Notes under the pieces: model-generated
The model's input: the letters and a program-made list of their open reading frames with translations, nothing else
Database searches by the model: none
Told to the model about the DNA's origin: nothing
Made by a program: the position numbers and the translations under genes
Origin: an uncultured bacterium
GTDB lineage: Bacteria > Cyanobacteriota > Vampirovibrionia > Gastranaerophilales > Gastranaerophilaceae
Length of the DNA: 64,000 bases
Direction of reading: 5' to 3'
NCBI GenBank assembly: GCA_902780525.1
Contig: CACZFL010000005.1
Coordinates: 62,001 to 126,000, forward strand
Shown: piece by piece, positions 44,462 to 57,008 of the stretch
Position numbering within the stretch: position 1 is the first letter of the stretch
Layout of the letters: every line of letters starts with the position of its first letter

Positions 44462-46872
44462 TATGTATATTTCTTCTTTTTTTGATTGTAGGTTAAAACT
44501 TTGAATCCGTTTCTGTTTGCGACAAATCTAACCGAGTTGTGAATATCGGTTCTTAAAATTTTGGATTTGCGAAGCGTTTCGACTGTGTATATTGACGGGT
44601 GGCCGAATTTGTTTTCTCCGGTTGATATCAATGAGTATTGCGGATTAAAGTATTCTGCGAGCTGTTTGTTAATTACTCCTGCGGCTCCGTGGTGTCCGAC
44701 TTTCAGAACGGTAATATCTTTGGGTAAATAATTTTTCAGCTTACTTAAAGTTTCGATACCCGAATCACCTGTAAACAACATTGAAAAATCACCGTATGTA
44801 AGAAGTGTGACAACTGAACTTTCATTGTCGCCAACTCCTTTGGTGTCTTTGATAATATAGTTTTTAATTTTCAATCCGTCTTTGTCGTATATAGTTTGGT
44901 TGTTTTGAGCTTCGCAAATGTTTACGTTTTTACTTTTTGCTGTCTTGTAAATTTCACGTGCCTGATTTGAATCGTGGGAGAGAGTGTTTACGTAGACCTT
45001 ATCAACGTTTAATCCATTCAGTAAATCAACCGTTCCTCCGCAATGGTCGTTATCAAAATGGGTTACAATAATGAAATCGAGCTTGTTTATACCGTTATCT
45101 TTAAAATGTTTTAGCATTATCATCTCAGCCTGAGATTTTCCGCCATTGTACCCTGTTTTTCCTGTATCAATCATCATGTATTCATTACGCGGAGTTTTTA
45201 TCATAAATGAATCGGCGTTTCCTACATCAAAAGCGGTTACCTCAAGATTTTTGTTAGGGAATGATATCGTTGAAAACAAAAGAACGGAAATTAAAACCGG
45301 CAAACAAATACTCATGAGTTTTAAATATTTGCCCCGCAAATCTTTATCAAAGAATGAAGTAATATTTAAAAGGATTAAATAATATATTATTATCTGTAAA
45401 GGATGCGGATGAGTAGTCTGCATTGTCGAGTGAGGAAGCGTTCCCCAGAAATCAGAGATGTTGATTAAGAGTGTGATTAAAGGGTTTAATATAAAATCAA
45501 AAACCTGACAAATTGTATTTGATAATGACTGTATCAACGACAGCAGGGAACTTATAAATCCGCCAAAACTGATTACTGCAAGAATAGGCACGCTCATAAT
45601 GTTTGCAAAAACGGAATAGATGCTTATGTTATTAAAATAAAAAATCTGTATAGGTATTACCCAAAGCTGTGCAAAAACGGGAACGGCAATTGAGCCGATA
45701 ATCCAGTTTAGCATTTTGTTCTCGTATTGAATGATATATGGCATCATAACAAGTAATCCGAAAGTGACAATAAACGATAACTGAAATCCGACGTCATTAA
45801 TATACATCGGATTATAGACAAGCATAAGAAAAGCAACAAAAGAGAGCAGAGAAATACTGTGAGCTTCACGATCAATAAGTTTTCCTATTAGAACAAACAA
45901 CAACATTAAGGCGGCTCTTACGACTGATGCTCCGAGTCCTGTCATCAGAACGTATGTAATGACAGCCAAAATACATGTTACGATATTTATTCTGAAAGGT
46001 ACTTTAAGAAACCTAAGAATTATAAAAAAGAAAGAATAAATGAAAGCAACATTCATACCTGAAGCTGCAAGTATATGCAAAAGACCTGAATTAATAAAAG
46101 ACTGTTTTATGTTGGCAGGCGGAGGTACAGCGTCATCACCAAATACAATACCGCCAAGTATTTCAAGATTTGGGGAGGGCAGATATTTTGAATGTACTTT
46201 TAATATATTTTCCCTGTAATTGCTTATTTTTTGTAAAGCTTTTTCTGATACTGTATTTTGATTATCTGTTTTTTCGTAACAAGGGATGTCTAAATCTTTC
46301 ATTGAATAGGGATTATGTCCGTAGAAAACTGCGTACGTGTCAAAATTCCTTAAGTAGTTTCCGTAATCAAATTGGGAAGGATTTCCGGCTTTAAACGGAG
46401 TTGACAGTCTTCCTCTGATTTTATATGAGTCATAAATGTTGAATTTTTCATCAGAGTTAAGCGAAACCAAGGCTTTTTCTTTATCAAACTCTTTTGTGAG
46501 GTTGTCATATTTAATCTTATTAACTTTAAAGTAAAACTGTGTTTTTCCGAACTCTCTTGTTTGCGGAACAGATATTATTTTACCGTAAATAGTAGAGTTA
46601 ACAGGTGCAAGGTCAAGTAAATCATCAGTATCTTTGATTCTTACGGAGGTATTTATTACCCCAATGTAAAAAATCAAAGCCCAAATAATAATGATTTTTA
46701 ACGGAAAAAGATTTTTAACTGCAGAAAGAATTAGACATAAGGTAAGTAAAAATGCTAATATAACAATTTTTTCATTTAAAACTCCGTATAGAGCCAAAAT
46801 GTATATGCAGACAGATACAAGCATCAATATGTTTTTGTTTTGTATGACGGCTGAACACATATTCTTAAGCAT
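44458..46872 (-). CDS. comEC: ComEC/Rec2 DNA-uptake channel
   Basis: Inner-membrane channel for single-stranded DNA in natural transformation. A soluble OB-like domain (about 60-150) is followed by the competence transmembrane domain with GDDAVPPPANIKQSFINSGLLHILAASGMN, the core motif, and several helices. The C-terminal metallo-beta-lactamase-like domain (about 545-800) carries FDVGNADS, THFDNDHCGG and GDSG motifs. 804 residues from the ATG at 46872, full length for the three-domain form. No other com gene is beside it; the prepilin operon at 28.9-36.5 kb could supply a pseudopilus. Confidence 0.9.
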   Translation of the reverse strand: MLKNMCSAVIQNKNILMLVSVCIYILALYGVLNEKIVILAFLLTLCLILSAVKNLFPLKIIIIWALIFYIGVINTSVRIKDTDDLLDLAPVNSTIYGKIISVPQTREFGKTQFYFKVNKIKYDNLTKEFDKEKALVSLNSDEKFNIYDSYKIRGRLSTPFKAGNPSQFDYGNYLRNFDTYAVFYGHNPYSMKDLDIPCYEKTDNQNTVSEKALQKISNYRENILKVHSKYLPSPNLEILGGIVFGDDAVPPPANIKQSFINSGLLHILAASGMNVAFIYSFFFIILRFLKVPFRINIVTCILAVITYVLMTGLGASVVRAALMLLFVLIGKLIDREAHSISLLSFVAFLMLVYNPMYINDVGFQLSFIVTFGLLVMMPYIIQYENKMLNWIIGSIAVPVFAQLWVIPIQIFYFNNISIYSVFANIMSVPILAVISFGGFISSLLSLIQSLSNTICQVFDFILNPLITLLINISDFWGTLPHSTMQTTHPHPLQIIIYYLILLNITSFFDKDLRGKYLKLMSICLPVLISVLLFSTISFPNKNLEVTAFDVGNADSFMIKTPRNEYMMIDTGKTGYNGGKSQAEMIMLKHFKDNGINKLDFIIVTHFDNDHCGGTVDLLNGLNVDKVYVNTLSHDSNQAREIYKTAKSKNVNICEAQNNQTIYDKDGLKIKNYIIKDTKGVGDNESSVVTLLTYGDFSMLFTGDSGIETLSKLKNYLPKDITVLKVGHHGAAGVINKQLAEYFNPQYSLISTGENKFGHPSIYTVETLRKSKILRTDIHNSVRFVANRNGFKVLTYNQKKKKYTY

Positions 46873-46911
46873 ACTCAAATTTTAACATAAATTAAGTTAT
46901 ATTAATGTCTC

Positions 46912-46939
46912 TTGCAATAAACCCTTAAACATGTATAAT
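46912..46939 (+). promoter_or_regulatory. Promoter and structured leader of the ferredoxin gene
   Basis: TTGCAA and TATAAT with a 16-bp spacer. The predicted RNA starts near 46946 with a hairpin GTCTT / AAGAC at its extreme 5' end and a second hairpin ACCGA / TCGGT further on, before AAGGAG. A 5'-terminal hairpin often protects mRNA. Confidence 0.6.
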
Positions 46940-47013
46940 AATAATGTCTTGTAAAAGACGGGAGATATTAAAAATACCGAAAGATAAATCGGTTCAGAAA
47001 AGGAGAAAATAAA

Positions 47014-47190
47014 ATGACAGTAACTATTGAAGATTCATGCATTGCTTGCGGCGCTTGCGAATCAATTTGTGACGCAGTATTCTCAGTAGAAGATAAGGCA
47101 GTTGTTAATGCAGCAAACATCGCTGGTAACGAAGATGCTATCCAAGAAGCTGCAGGTGCTTGCCCTGTTTCAGCTATTATTGTTGAATAG
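47014..47190 (+). CDS. Monocluster [4Fe-4S] ferredoxin
   Basis: 58 residues. The cluster motif is CIACGACESIC at residues 9-19, and the fourth ligand is in AGACPVSAI near 50, so one [4Fe-4S] cluster is held by a CxxCxxC...CP set; the extra Cys at 19 is unpaired with a second cluster motif. The middle has lost the second cluster and is Ala/Glu/Asp-rich. Highly acidic, as electron carriers are. Strong ribosome site and promoter imply high expression. It is the likely electron acceptor of the pyruvate oxidoreductase at 52.3 kb and donor to a hydrogenase. Confidence 0.92.
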   Translation: MTVTIEDSCIACGACESICDAVFSVEDKAVVNAANIAGNEDAIQEAAGACPVSAIIVE

Positions 47191-47205
47191 GCAGAAATAG
47201 ATATT

Positions 47206-47242
47206 AAAAAGAGCGTTTTTATTTATAAAAACGCTCTTTTTT
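47206..47242. terminator. Bidirectional terminator between ferredoxin and hydE
   Basis: Stem AAAAAGAGCGTTTTTAT pairing with its complement, with A/T tracts both sides. It lies 16 bp past the ferredoxin stop and overlaps the end of hydE. Confidence 0.9.
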
Positions 47243-48224
47243 ATTTCTTTCTGAACCCTTTTTCTTTACTTATTTTTCTGCCTATTGATTTAATTTTTCC
47301 TTCAATACAGCCTCTGCATTTTTCAGGCTGGTCATTTATGCAGATTTTTCCCGGGTATATTTCATATTTTGCTCTGTATTCAGTTGACGTAACGTTTGGC
47401 ATAACAACATTTGCTCCGCTATTCAAAGCAATTATTCTGCCGTTAGGATTTAGTGTTTCCATAGCGGTCGTTGCAGGAATATTAATATCTGGTAGGTTTA
47501 TTCTTGTTAAAGCCATGACCTTCAACGCGAGCCAGAAATCACCTTTCTGAGAGTCTTTTAACGGTGTTTGCTCGTGCGGAATAAACGGACCTATTCCGAC
47601 CATATCCGCATCAAGTTCTTTGAAGAACAAAATGTCATCTGCTAATGAATCAATTGTTTGGTTCGGAAGTCCCACAAGACACCCTGTTCCTGTTTCAAAT
47701 CCTAATGATTTTAAATCATAGAGGCATCTTTTACGGTTTTCATAGCTTGCGTGCGGGTGCATTTCTTTATACAAGTTTTCATCGGTCGTTTCTATTCTCA
47801 AAAGGTATCTGTCAGCTCCTGCGCTTTTAAAAGCTTTATATTCATCATAAGTTTTTTCGCCGATGCTCAGAGTGAGCGCGATATCATTTTTCTTGAGTTC
47901 ACGAATGATCTCAACCATTTTATCCGTATCATAATAATCATCTTCGCCTGATTGCAGAACAATTGTTCTGTAACCGAGAGTGACTGCATTAGCTGCAGTT
48001 TTTATAATGTCATCTTTTAATATTCTGTATCTTTCGACTTCTTTGTTAGGAGAACGTAACCCGCAGTATTTACACTGACGCTTGCAGATGTTGGAAAACT
48101 CAATTAAGCCTCTCAGGTGTACTTCGTCACCTATATTTTCCCTGCGAACTCTGTCAGCTTCCTTAAAAAGCCAATCGTTTTTTGTACTGTCTGATAAAAT
48201 ATCGATTAGCTCTTGTTTATTCAT
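47241..48224 (-). CDS. hydE: [FeFe]-hydrogenase maturase HydE (radical SAM)
   Basis: Radical SAM enzyme acting in assembly of the hydrogenase diiron subcluster. The radical SAM triad CKRQCKYCGLRSP is at about residues 48-60, after LRGLIEFSNI. The SAM-contacting IVLQSGEDDYY and CLVGLPNQT segments follow. The C-terminal set NVMPNVTSTEYR, KICINDQPEKCRGCIEG is characteristic of HydE. 327 residues, slightly short. It overlaps the hydF stop by 8 bp. Confidence 0.92.
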   Translation of the reverse strand: MNKQELIDILSDSTKNDWLFKEADRVRRENIGDEVHLRGLIEFSNICKRQCKYCGLRSPNKEVERYRILKDDIIKTAANAVTLGYRTIVLQSGEDDYYDTDKMVEIIRELKKNDIALTLSIGEKTYDEYKAFKSAGADRYLLRIETTDENLYKEMHPHASYENRKRCLYDLKSLGFETGTGCLVGLPNQTIDSLADDILFFKELDADMVGIGPFIPHEQTPLKDSQKGDFWLALKVMALTRINLPDINIPATTAMETLNPNGRIIALNSGANVVMPNVTSTEYRAKYEIYPGKICINDQPEKCRGCIEGKIKSIGRKISKEKGFRKK

Positions 48225-49386
48225 TAAAAATCTCCAATGCTCTTTCCAGGATTCCGTTCATATAAGCTATTGCCATACCGTAATTAACTATTGGAATGTT
48301 ATTTTCTTTAGCTTTTTTTATTCTGCTTTTCATCTCTGTTTCATTAAGCATACAACCGCCGCAATGTATTATGAGCTTGTATTCACTAAGGTTTTGAGGG
48401 AATTCGCCTCCTTGGGTAAACTCAAACTCAATGTTTTTGCCTGTATAATCTGCAATCCATTTCGGGAATTTTACTGTTCCGATATCATTACATTGCCTAT
48501 GATGAGTACACCCTTCGGATATCAATACTTTATCACCGTCTTTTAGTTTTGATATGGTTTCGGCTCCGCTCAAAAGAGTTTGCAGACTGCCCTTATAATT
48601 GGCCATAAGAATTGAAAAGGAAGTCAGAATAATGTTTTCAGGAACGATATCCTTTACTTTATTAAATGCCTGAGAGTCTGTAATTACATATTTTGGGGTA
48701 ACGGTTTTTAATAAATTAACTAGCTCTTCGACTTGGCAGCAAATTGCTGTTGCGTGCGCATCAAGACATTCTCTCAATACATTTTGCTGAGGAAGGATTA
48801 CTCTTCCTTTTGGTGCAGATTCATCAATCGGAATAACAAGAATTACGATATCACCTTTCTCTAACCTGTCACGAATAATATATTTTTCCTGTTTGTTTTC
48901 ATTTATTATTTGTCCGAGTTTTTCTCTGAGCTCATTTACCCCTTCGCCTGTTTTGGCTGAGATATAATATCCCTCTCCAAGTGGGAGAGTAGTGGAGGGT
49001 GCTAAATCCGATTTATTAAATACAACAACATACGGAATTTTTCGTTCTTTAAATTCTTGTATTAAATTTTCGTCCTCTTTTTGAACACCTATTGTTGAAT
49101 CAATGACTAGTACTGCAATATCGGTTTTGTCTAAAATCCGTTGAGTTTTTTCTATTCTTAGCTCACCTAATTTACCCTCGTCGTTTACCCCTGCGGTATC
49201 TATTATAACCACAGGACCAAGCGGTAAAATTTCCATTGCTTTTTCAACCGGGTCAGTTGTAGTACCTTTAACATCTGATACAACGGCAAGATTTTGGTTA
49301 GTAACAGCGTTAACCAAACTGGATTTTCCGCTGTTTGTACAGCCAAAGAATGATATATGAGGTCTTTCGGATTTTGTAATATTCAT
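48217..49386 (-). CDS. hydF: [FeFe]-hydrogenase maturation GTPase HydF
   Basis: GTP-binding scaffold that carries the 2Fe precursor. GTPase motifs are GCTNSGKSSL near residues 15-24 and DTAGVNDEG, with FNKSD near 125. The C-terminal cluster-binding part has CTHHRQC and, 50 residues on, IHCGGCMLNE: the CxHx...HCxxC ligand set of HydF. 389 residues, usual. The ATG is preceded by AGGAGGGG. It overlaps hydE by 8 bp and follows hydG by 9 bp. Confidence 0.93.
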   Translation of the reverse strand: MNITKSERPHISFFGCTNSGKSSLVNAVTNQNLAVVSDVKGTTTDPVEKAMEILPLGPVVIIDTAGVNDEGKLGELRIEKTQRILDKTDIAVLVIDSTIGVQKEDENLIQEFKERKIPYVVVFNKSDLAPSTTLPLGEGYYISAKTGEGVNELREKLGQIINENKQEKYIIRDRLEKGDIVILVIPIDESAPKGRVILPQQNVLRECLDAHATAICCQVEELVNLLKTVTPKYVITDSQAFNKVKDIVPENIILTSFSILMANYKGSLQTLLSGAETISKLKDGDKVLISEGCTHHRQCNDIGTVKFPKWIADYTGKNIEFEFTQGGEFPQNLSEYKLIIHCGGCMLNETEMKSRIKKAKENNIPIVNYGMAIAYMNGILERALEIFNE

Positions 49387-49395
49387 TTACCCCTC

Positions 49396-50835
49396 CTAAA
49401 ATCGGAAATCACGTTTACCGTTTTCGATTTCTTTGAGGTTGTTTGTAAGAACTTTTTTTACTGCTTCGTTCTCTATCTTGTCTAATTCTTTCAGGATAAA
49501 TTCTTCGCCGACTTTTTTGGTTTCTTCACTTGCGTAATCCGTTAAAAACTCTTTTAATGTGATTAAAGCGTTTGGCTGACAACAGTTTTGGATTTGTCCT
49601 GTCTTACATAGTGACATAAATCTGTCGCCTGTGCGACCTTCTCTGTAACACGCTGTACAGAAGGAAGGAATATGACCTCTTTCCATCAGCCATCTTACTA
49701 CTTCGTCTAAGGTTCTCTGGTCTGATACATCAAACTGTTCTGTTTCTGTCGGACGTTCTTCTTCTGTATAACCTCCGACTGATGTTCTTGAAGCACCTGA
49801 AACCTGAGAAACACCGAGCTTCAACAGTTTTTCTCTTACTTGTTGGGATTCTCTTGTGGAAATAATTATACCTGTATAAGGTACTGCAATACGAGTCAAA
49901 GCAACAATTTTTGCAAAAGTTTCATCATCTATTCCGTTATCAAATGCGCTTGGGTCTATATCATCTGCTTTTTTGACTCTCGGAACTGAGATTGTATGAG
50001 GTCCGACTCCGTGAACAGCTTCTAAGTGTTCTGCATGCATAAGAAGTGCTGCAAACTCATATTTGTATCTTTCTAAGCCAAATAAAACCCCTAAGCCTAC
50101 ATCATCTATTCCGCCTTCCATAGCTCTGTCCATAGCTTCAGTATGGTATGCGTAATTGTGTTTCGGACCTGTCGGGTGAAGTCTTTCATAACTCTCTTTA
50201 TGGTAAGTTTCCTGAAAGAGAATATATGTTCCGATTCCTGCTTCTTTAAGAAGTCGGTAGTTTTCAACGGTTGTTGCCGCAATATTAACGTTTACTCTTC
50301 TGATTGCACCGTTTTTGTGTTTGATTGAATAAATTGTTTTTATACATTCCAAGATATATTCAATCGGGTTGTTAACAGGGTCTTCGCCTGATTCTATTGC
50401 AAGACGTTTATGCCCCATATCCTGAAGAGCAATAACTTCAGCTTTAACTTCGTCCTGAGTAAGTTTTTTTCTCGGAATATGATGATTTTGATTATGGTAT
50501 GGACAATAAATGCAGCCGTTTACGCAGTAGTTTGAAAGATAAAGCGGCGCGAAAATTACAATTCTCTGACCGTAAAAAGATTCTTTAATTTTTTCTGCTA
50601 AATCATAAATTTTTTGCAAAACACCCTTATCTTCACATGCCAGCAAAACACTTGCTTCTTCATGCGTAAGTCCTGCACAATGAGTTTCTCTGCCTGTTTT
50701 AACAGGGCGTGCTTTATCTAAAATCTTATCTATAAGTTCCAGATTATTTTTATTTTTTTCAGCGTAATCCAAAGTTCTTAAAACTTCTTCATGATTAATA
50801 AACTCTTCTGCTTTTAATGATTTTTTATTGTACAT
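49396..50835 (-). CDS. hydG: [FeFe]-hydrogenase maturase HydG (tyrosine lyase)
   Basis: Radical SAM enzyme that cleaves tyrosine to the CO and CN ligands of the H cluster. The CVNGCIYC triad is near residue 108, and AIESGEDPVNNPIEY and VNVNIAATTVENY follow. The C-terminal domain carries CTACYREGRTGDRFMSLCKTG, the second iron-sulfur cluster that builds the Fe(CO)2CN unit, which separates HydG from ThiH. 479 residues, full length. It is followed by hydF at 9 bp. Confidence 0.94.
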   Translation of the reverse strand: MYNKKSLKAEEFINHEEVLRTLDYAEKNKNNLELIDKILDKARPVKTGRETHCAGLTHEEASVLLACEDKGVLQKIYDLAEKIKESFYGQRIVIFAPLYLSNYCVNGCIYCPYHNQNHHIPRKKLTQDEVKAEVIALQDMGHKRLAIESGEDPVNNPIEYILECIKTIYSIKHKNGAIRRVNVNIAATTVENYRLLKEAGIGTYILFQETYHKESYERLHPTGPKHNYAYHTEAMDRAMEGGIDDVGLGVLFGLERYKYEFAALLMHAEHLEAVHGVGPHTISVPRVKKADDIDPSAFDNGIDDETFAKIVALTRIAVPYTGIIISTRESQQVREKLLKLGVSQVSGASRTSVGGYTEEERPTETEQFDVSDQRTLDEVVRWLMERGHIPSFCTACYREGRTGDRFMSLCKTGQIQNCCQPNALITLKEFLTDYASEETKKVGEEFILKELDKIENEAVKKVLTNNLKEIENGKRDFRF

Positions 50836-50893
50836 AATTTACCCTTTGCTATTTTGTGCTTAACAGCTTGTGTGTTATATCAACCGAATATAT

Positions 50894-51139
50894 TTACCCC
50901 TTTGAATAAACGGTTTTTGCACTAACGCCTTCAATTTTGCCGATTTTACCTGTAAGTGCATTGATTGTGTCAACGGAAGCATCAAGTACAACGCTTATTA
51001 TTCTTATATCTTTTTGTCGGTATGGAATCCCCATTCTGCCGATAATAAAATCGGAATATTCTGATAATAAATTTTGAATATCGCAAATAACTGCGTTATT
51101 TTCAACTATTATTCCCACAATTGCAACTCTTGTTTCCAT
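50894..51139 (-). CDS. Iron-only hydrogenase system regulator, TM1266-type ACT domain
   Basis: 81 residues from the ATG at 51139, which has AAGGAG upstream; a longer open frame would begin inside a terminator hairpin. The chain METRVAIVGIIVENN, IIGRMGIPYRQKDIRIISVVLD and NALTGKIGKIEGVSAKTVY matches the ACT-like protein found next to hydEFG genes. It probably senses a small ligand and regulates the set. Its stop is in GGGGTAAATA, one of the enriched motif copies. Confidence 0.85.
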   Translation of the reverse strand: METRVAIVGIIVENNAVICDIQNLLSEYSDFIIGRMGIPYRQKDIRIISVVLDASVDTINALTGKIGKIEGVSAKTVYSKG

Positions 51140-51155
51140 TAAATTCTCCTTATAT

Positions 51156-51190
51156 AAAAAAAGCCGTACCAAAGGAGGTACGACTTTTTA
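51156..51190 (-). terminator. Intrinsic terminator just upstream of the hyd maturation genes
   Basis: Minus-strand stem CGTACC / GGTACG with a six-base loop, followed by GCTTTTTTT. It ends about 17 bp before the regulator start codon. Upstream lie two GGGGGTAAATA copies 57 bp apart. It may end the 267-residue gene transcript or act as a leader attenuator for the hyd cluster. Confidence 0.75.
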
Positions 51191-51288
51191 AAGTATTTAC
51201 CCCCTTTCCCTAAAGGTTTGAAATAACGGATTTATTTTAATTAAACCCTATATTTACCCCCTTGAAGGTCAGGCTTACAATAATTATG

Positions 51289-52092
51289 TTATAAACTATC
51301 TTTTTTTGCAATCGGTTTAGATTTAGTTTTTTTGGGCAGTTCTATTTTTTTATATTTTTTTATTACAAGTTCGGGGAAAAATACTTTGTACAATTTTTTT
51401 CTTGCTTTATTCAAATCAAGACTGTGGGCAAGCTTTATGTTAAATTTTAATCCCTGACAGGAGTTTTTTCTTCCTTCTCTAAAATCTTTGCAACTCTTGG
51501 ATTCAGTTCCTACTAAATATTCTAAGAAGTCCTGATCGGGGAGTTCTTTAAAATATCTCCTGAAATTGTTTTTAAGTTGGGTAAAATATTTATCTGCATA
51601 ATCCGTAATCCCAAGCCACGGGTCAATGATTACTGCGTCTTTGTTCTTAAAATAGTATTCTTTACCCGGTTTAATTTTTTTATTGGTAATAAAAGCTACT
51701 GTGTGGTCAATTTTTCTTTTGTTTTCAACATTTTCTTTTTCTACAAAAATATCTCCGACATAAATATTTTTTTGTCCGTTAATTTTTCCGATAAGCTCTG
51801 CAAGACAGGCTTCTTCAAAACAGTTCCCGGTTTTATAGTCTTGCATTCCATAGGCAAGGTCTGTATAAAAATTATCTGTTTTTCTTAGTTTACTGCGCAT
51901 TTCCCTGAGTTTTGCCGAAGTTTTAATACATATCTCGTCAAAAAAATTCCGGGCTATGGAATGTTTTGAATATGCAAGTTTACATCTGGTATTTAGTTTA
52001 GAGGTTGAAACATGAGGGTAAACATTATGAGCTTTCCGCTCAATAATTTCTGCATATTGTATAGGTAGCTGCCGTCCTTGAAATGTAATCAT
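51289..52092 (-). CDS. Cys-His-Asp orphan, transglutaminase/papain-like, paralog 1
   Basis: 267 residues, not recognised as a named family. Residues fit a Cys-His-Asp triad: Cys91 in YKTGNCFEEACL, His130 in KIDHTVAF and Asp157 in VIIDPWLGITDY. The same spacing and motifs occur in the gene at 57009 (GNCGES, LDHSIL, VIDAWLG). The N-terminus MITFQGRQ has no signal peptide. The C-terminus is very basic (KKYKKIELPKKTKSK). The arrangement resembles transglutaminase-like or bacterial effector deamidase folds. Stands alone between hyd genes and nifJ. Confidence 0.6.
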   Translation of the reverse strand: MITFQGRQLPIQYAEIIERKAHNVYPHVSTSKLNTRCKLAYSKHSIARNFFDEICIKTSAKLREMRSKLRKTDNFYTDLAYGMQDYKTGNCFEEACLAELIGKINGQKNIYVGDIFVEKENVENKRKIDHTVAFITNKKIKPGKEYYFKNKDAVIIDPWLGITDYADKYFTQLKNNFRRYFKELPDQDFLEYLVGTESKSCKDFREGRKNSCQGLKFNIKLAHSLDLNKARKKLYKVFFPELVIKKYKKIELPKKTKSKPIAKKDSL

Positions 52093-52256
52093 ATATGAGA
52101 TAAAACCGGTAAAAAATAAAATTGCTCATGGAATAAAAAATCAGTAAAAATTTTTTACGGATTTCCCTTTGCCCCCTTTTATTTACCCTTGTTTGTTTTA
52201 TAATATTTATAAAGCTCGGAAGAGTGATTACTAAACACAAAAAATTGACAAAATAA

Positions 52257-55795
<3,539 letters not shown>

Positions 55796-55813
55796 GAAGA
55801 TTAAACCATTAGT

Positions 55814-55850
55814 AAAAAACCGGTTGAACCAAAATTCAACCGGTTTTTTT
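55814..55850. terminator. Terminator between nifJ and the convergent orphan
   Basis: Stem AAAACCGGTTGAA pairing with TTCAACCGGTTTT, with A and T tracts on both sides; works for both strands. Confidence 0.9.
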
Positions 55851-55855
55851 ATTTA

Positions 55856-56506
55856 TTACCAGTAAAATCTTGGGAATTCTATAGTTACAGTTTTAATTTC
55901 TTTGTGTTCGGCTTTAAGTTCTTTTAAGAATCCTTTTTTTAGTTTCAAAAATTCTTTTTCTTCGGGAGTCTTTTTGGAAAAAGCTTTGTAGATTCTGTAT
56001 TTAAAACCATTTAGTAATGTTTTTGTAATTACTTCTTTTGGCAGATTTGTTATTGATATTCGCGGTATTTGTTTATAAACCTCAAAATCTTTAACAGCCA
56101 ATTCTGCCTGTTCTTTTTCAAATTCTCTTGCAAGTTTAAATTTGCCAAAAGCTATACATTTAAAAGCGTTTGTACCGGCATCAAGCATACTTTGAGCTTT
56201 TACCATATCCTGATAAATTTTAGATTTTTTCTTACTGTCTTCTATTGCATAACCTGCAACTTCTTCAAAATTCTGTTTGTTTTTTCTGACTATGTATGCG
56301 GATGCGTTCTCAATATTTGTAGATACAGATATTGTTTTTTTGCTCTTGCTCTGTTCAACCAACAAATCAAAAGGCATACCTTTTATCATATCCTCGAGTT
56401 TACTTTTGTGCAGATTAAAAAGATAATTTTGATTTGCGCTGATTTTATTCTTAACAATAACTTTTCCTTTAAAATTTGTCAGCGTTGAAATTGGTGATAT
56501 GTGCAT
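55856..56506 (-). CDS. Orphan with MHISPIS...NFKGK N-terminus
   Basis: 216 residues, not recognised. Begins MHISPISTLTNFKGKVIV, which resembles the starts of other orphans here. The middle is helical and charged (DSKKKSKIYQDMVKAQSML, REFEKEQAELAVKDFEVY), and the end is strand-like (HKEIKTVTIEFPRFYW). No signal peptide, membrane helix or enzyme motif. The ATG has AAGGATC upstream. Confidence 0.6.
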   Translation of the reverse strand: MHISPISTLTNFKGKVIVKNKISANQNYLFNLHKSKLEDMIKGMPFDLLVEQSKSKKTISVSTNIENASAYIVRKNKQNFEEVAGYAIEDSKKKSKIYQDMVKAQSMLDAGTNAFKCIAFGKFKLAREFEKEQAELAVKDFEVYKQIPRISITNLPKEVITKTLLNGFKYRIYKAFSKKTPEEKEFLKLKKGFLKELKAEHKEIKTVTIEFPRFYW

Positions 56507-56644
56507 TTAAAAGATCCTTTCATATACTTTTATAGTATTTAAAAAGAAATATAATAACAAGTATTAATATAAATTTATAAAATATTTAAAATAAATAATG
56601 CATTTGTTATAATAAACTAGTGGTTTTTAAAAAAAGGAGGAAAT

Positions 56645-56947
56645 ATGAAAAAGATTTTATTCACATTAGGTTTATTAGGTGTTTTTACATTAAGTGCAAG
56701 TGCTGAATACCTGGGCGGTTTTATCTACAATGGTGCAACAACTCCTGGCGGCGGATATACAACTGCTGTAGCAACAAAACAGGGTTCTGCTACTTGTAAA
56801 AATATTTTATACATAGTATCTGTTGGTGATTGTTCTGTCCGTGCAGCTATGAAAAACGGCGGAATTAAGTCACTTGCCGGGTACGATGTACACAGAGAAA
56901 ATATCATAGGTTTTCAGACAATTACAACAAAAGCTTGGGGTAATTAA
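56645..56947 (+). CDS. TRL-like family secreted small protein
   Basis: 100 residues. Signal peptide MKKILFTLGLLGVFTLSASA is followed by a mature domain with GGFIYNGATTPGGG, KQGSATCKNILYIVSVGDCS and AAMKNGGIKSLAGYDVHRENIIGFQTITT, the pattern of the TRL-like family, whose role is unknown. Two Cys (near 52 and 63) could form a disulfide. Very strong ribosome site (AAAAAAGGAGG). Monocistronic with its own terminator. Confidence 0.75.
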   Translation: MKKILFTLGLLGVFTLSASAEYLGGFIYNGATTPGGGYTTAVATKQGSATCKNILYIVSVGDCSVRAAMKNGGIKSLAGYDVHRENIIGFQTITTKAWGN

Positions 56948-56958
56948 TAATCAAATTT

Positions 56959-57000
56959 AAAAGAGGAGGCGAAGCCAGTCGGCTTCGTCTCCTCTTTTTA
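56959..57000. terminator. Terminator after the TRL-like gene
   Basis: Long stem AAAAGAGGAG-CGAAGCC / GGCTTCG-CTCCTCTTTTT with one mismatch and an AGTC loop. It serves both this gene and the convergent orphan ending at 57009. Confidence 0.92.
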
Positions 57001-57008
57001 TCCAAAAA

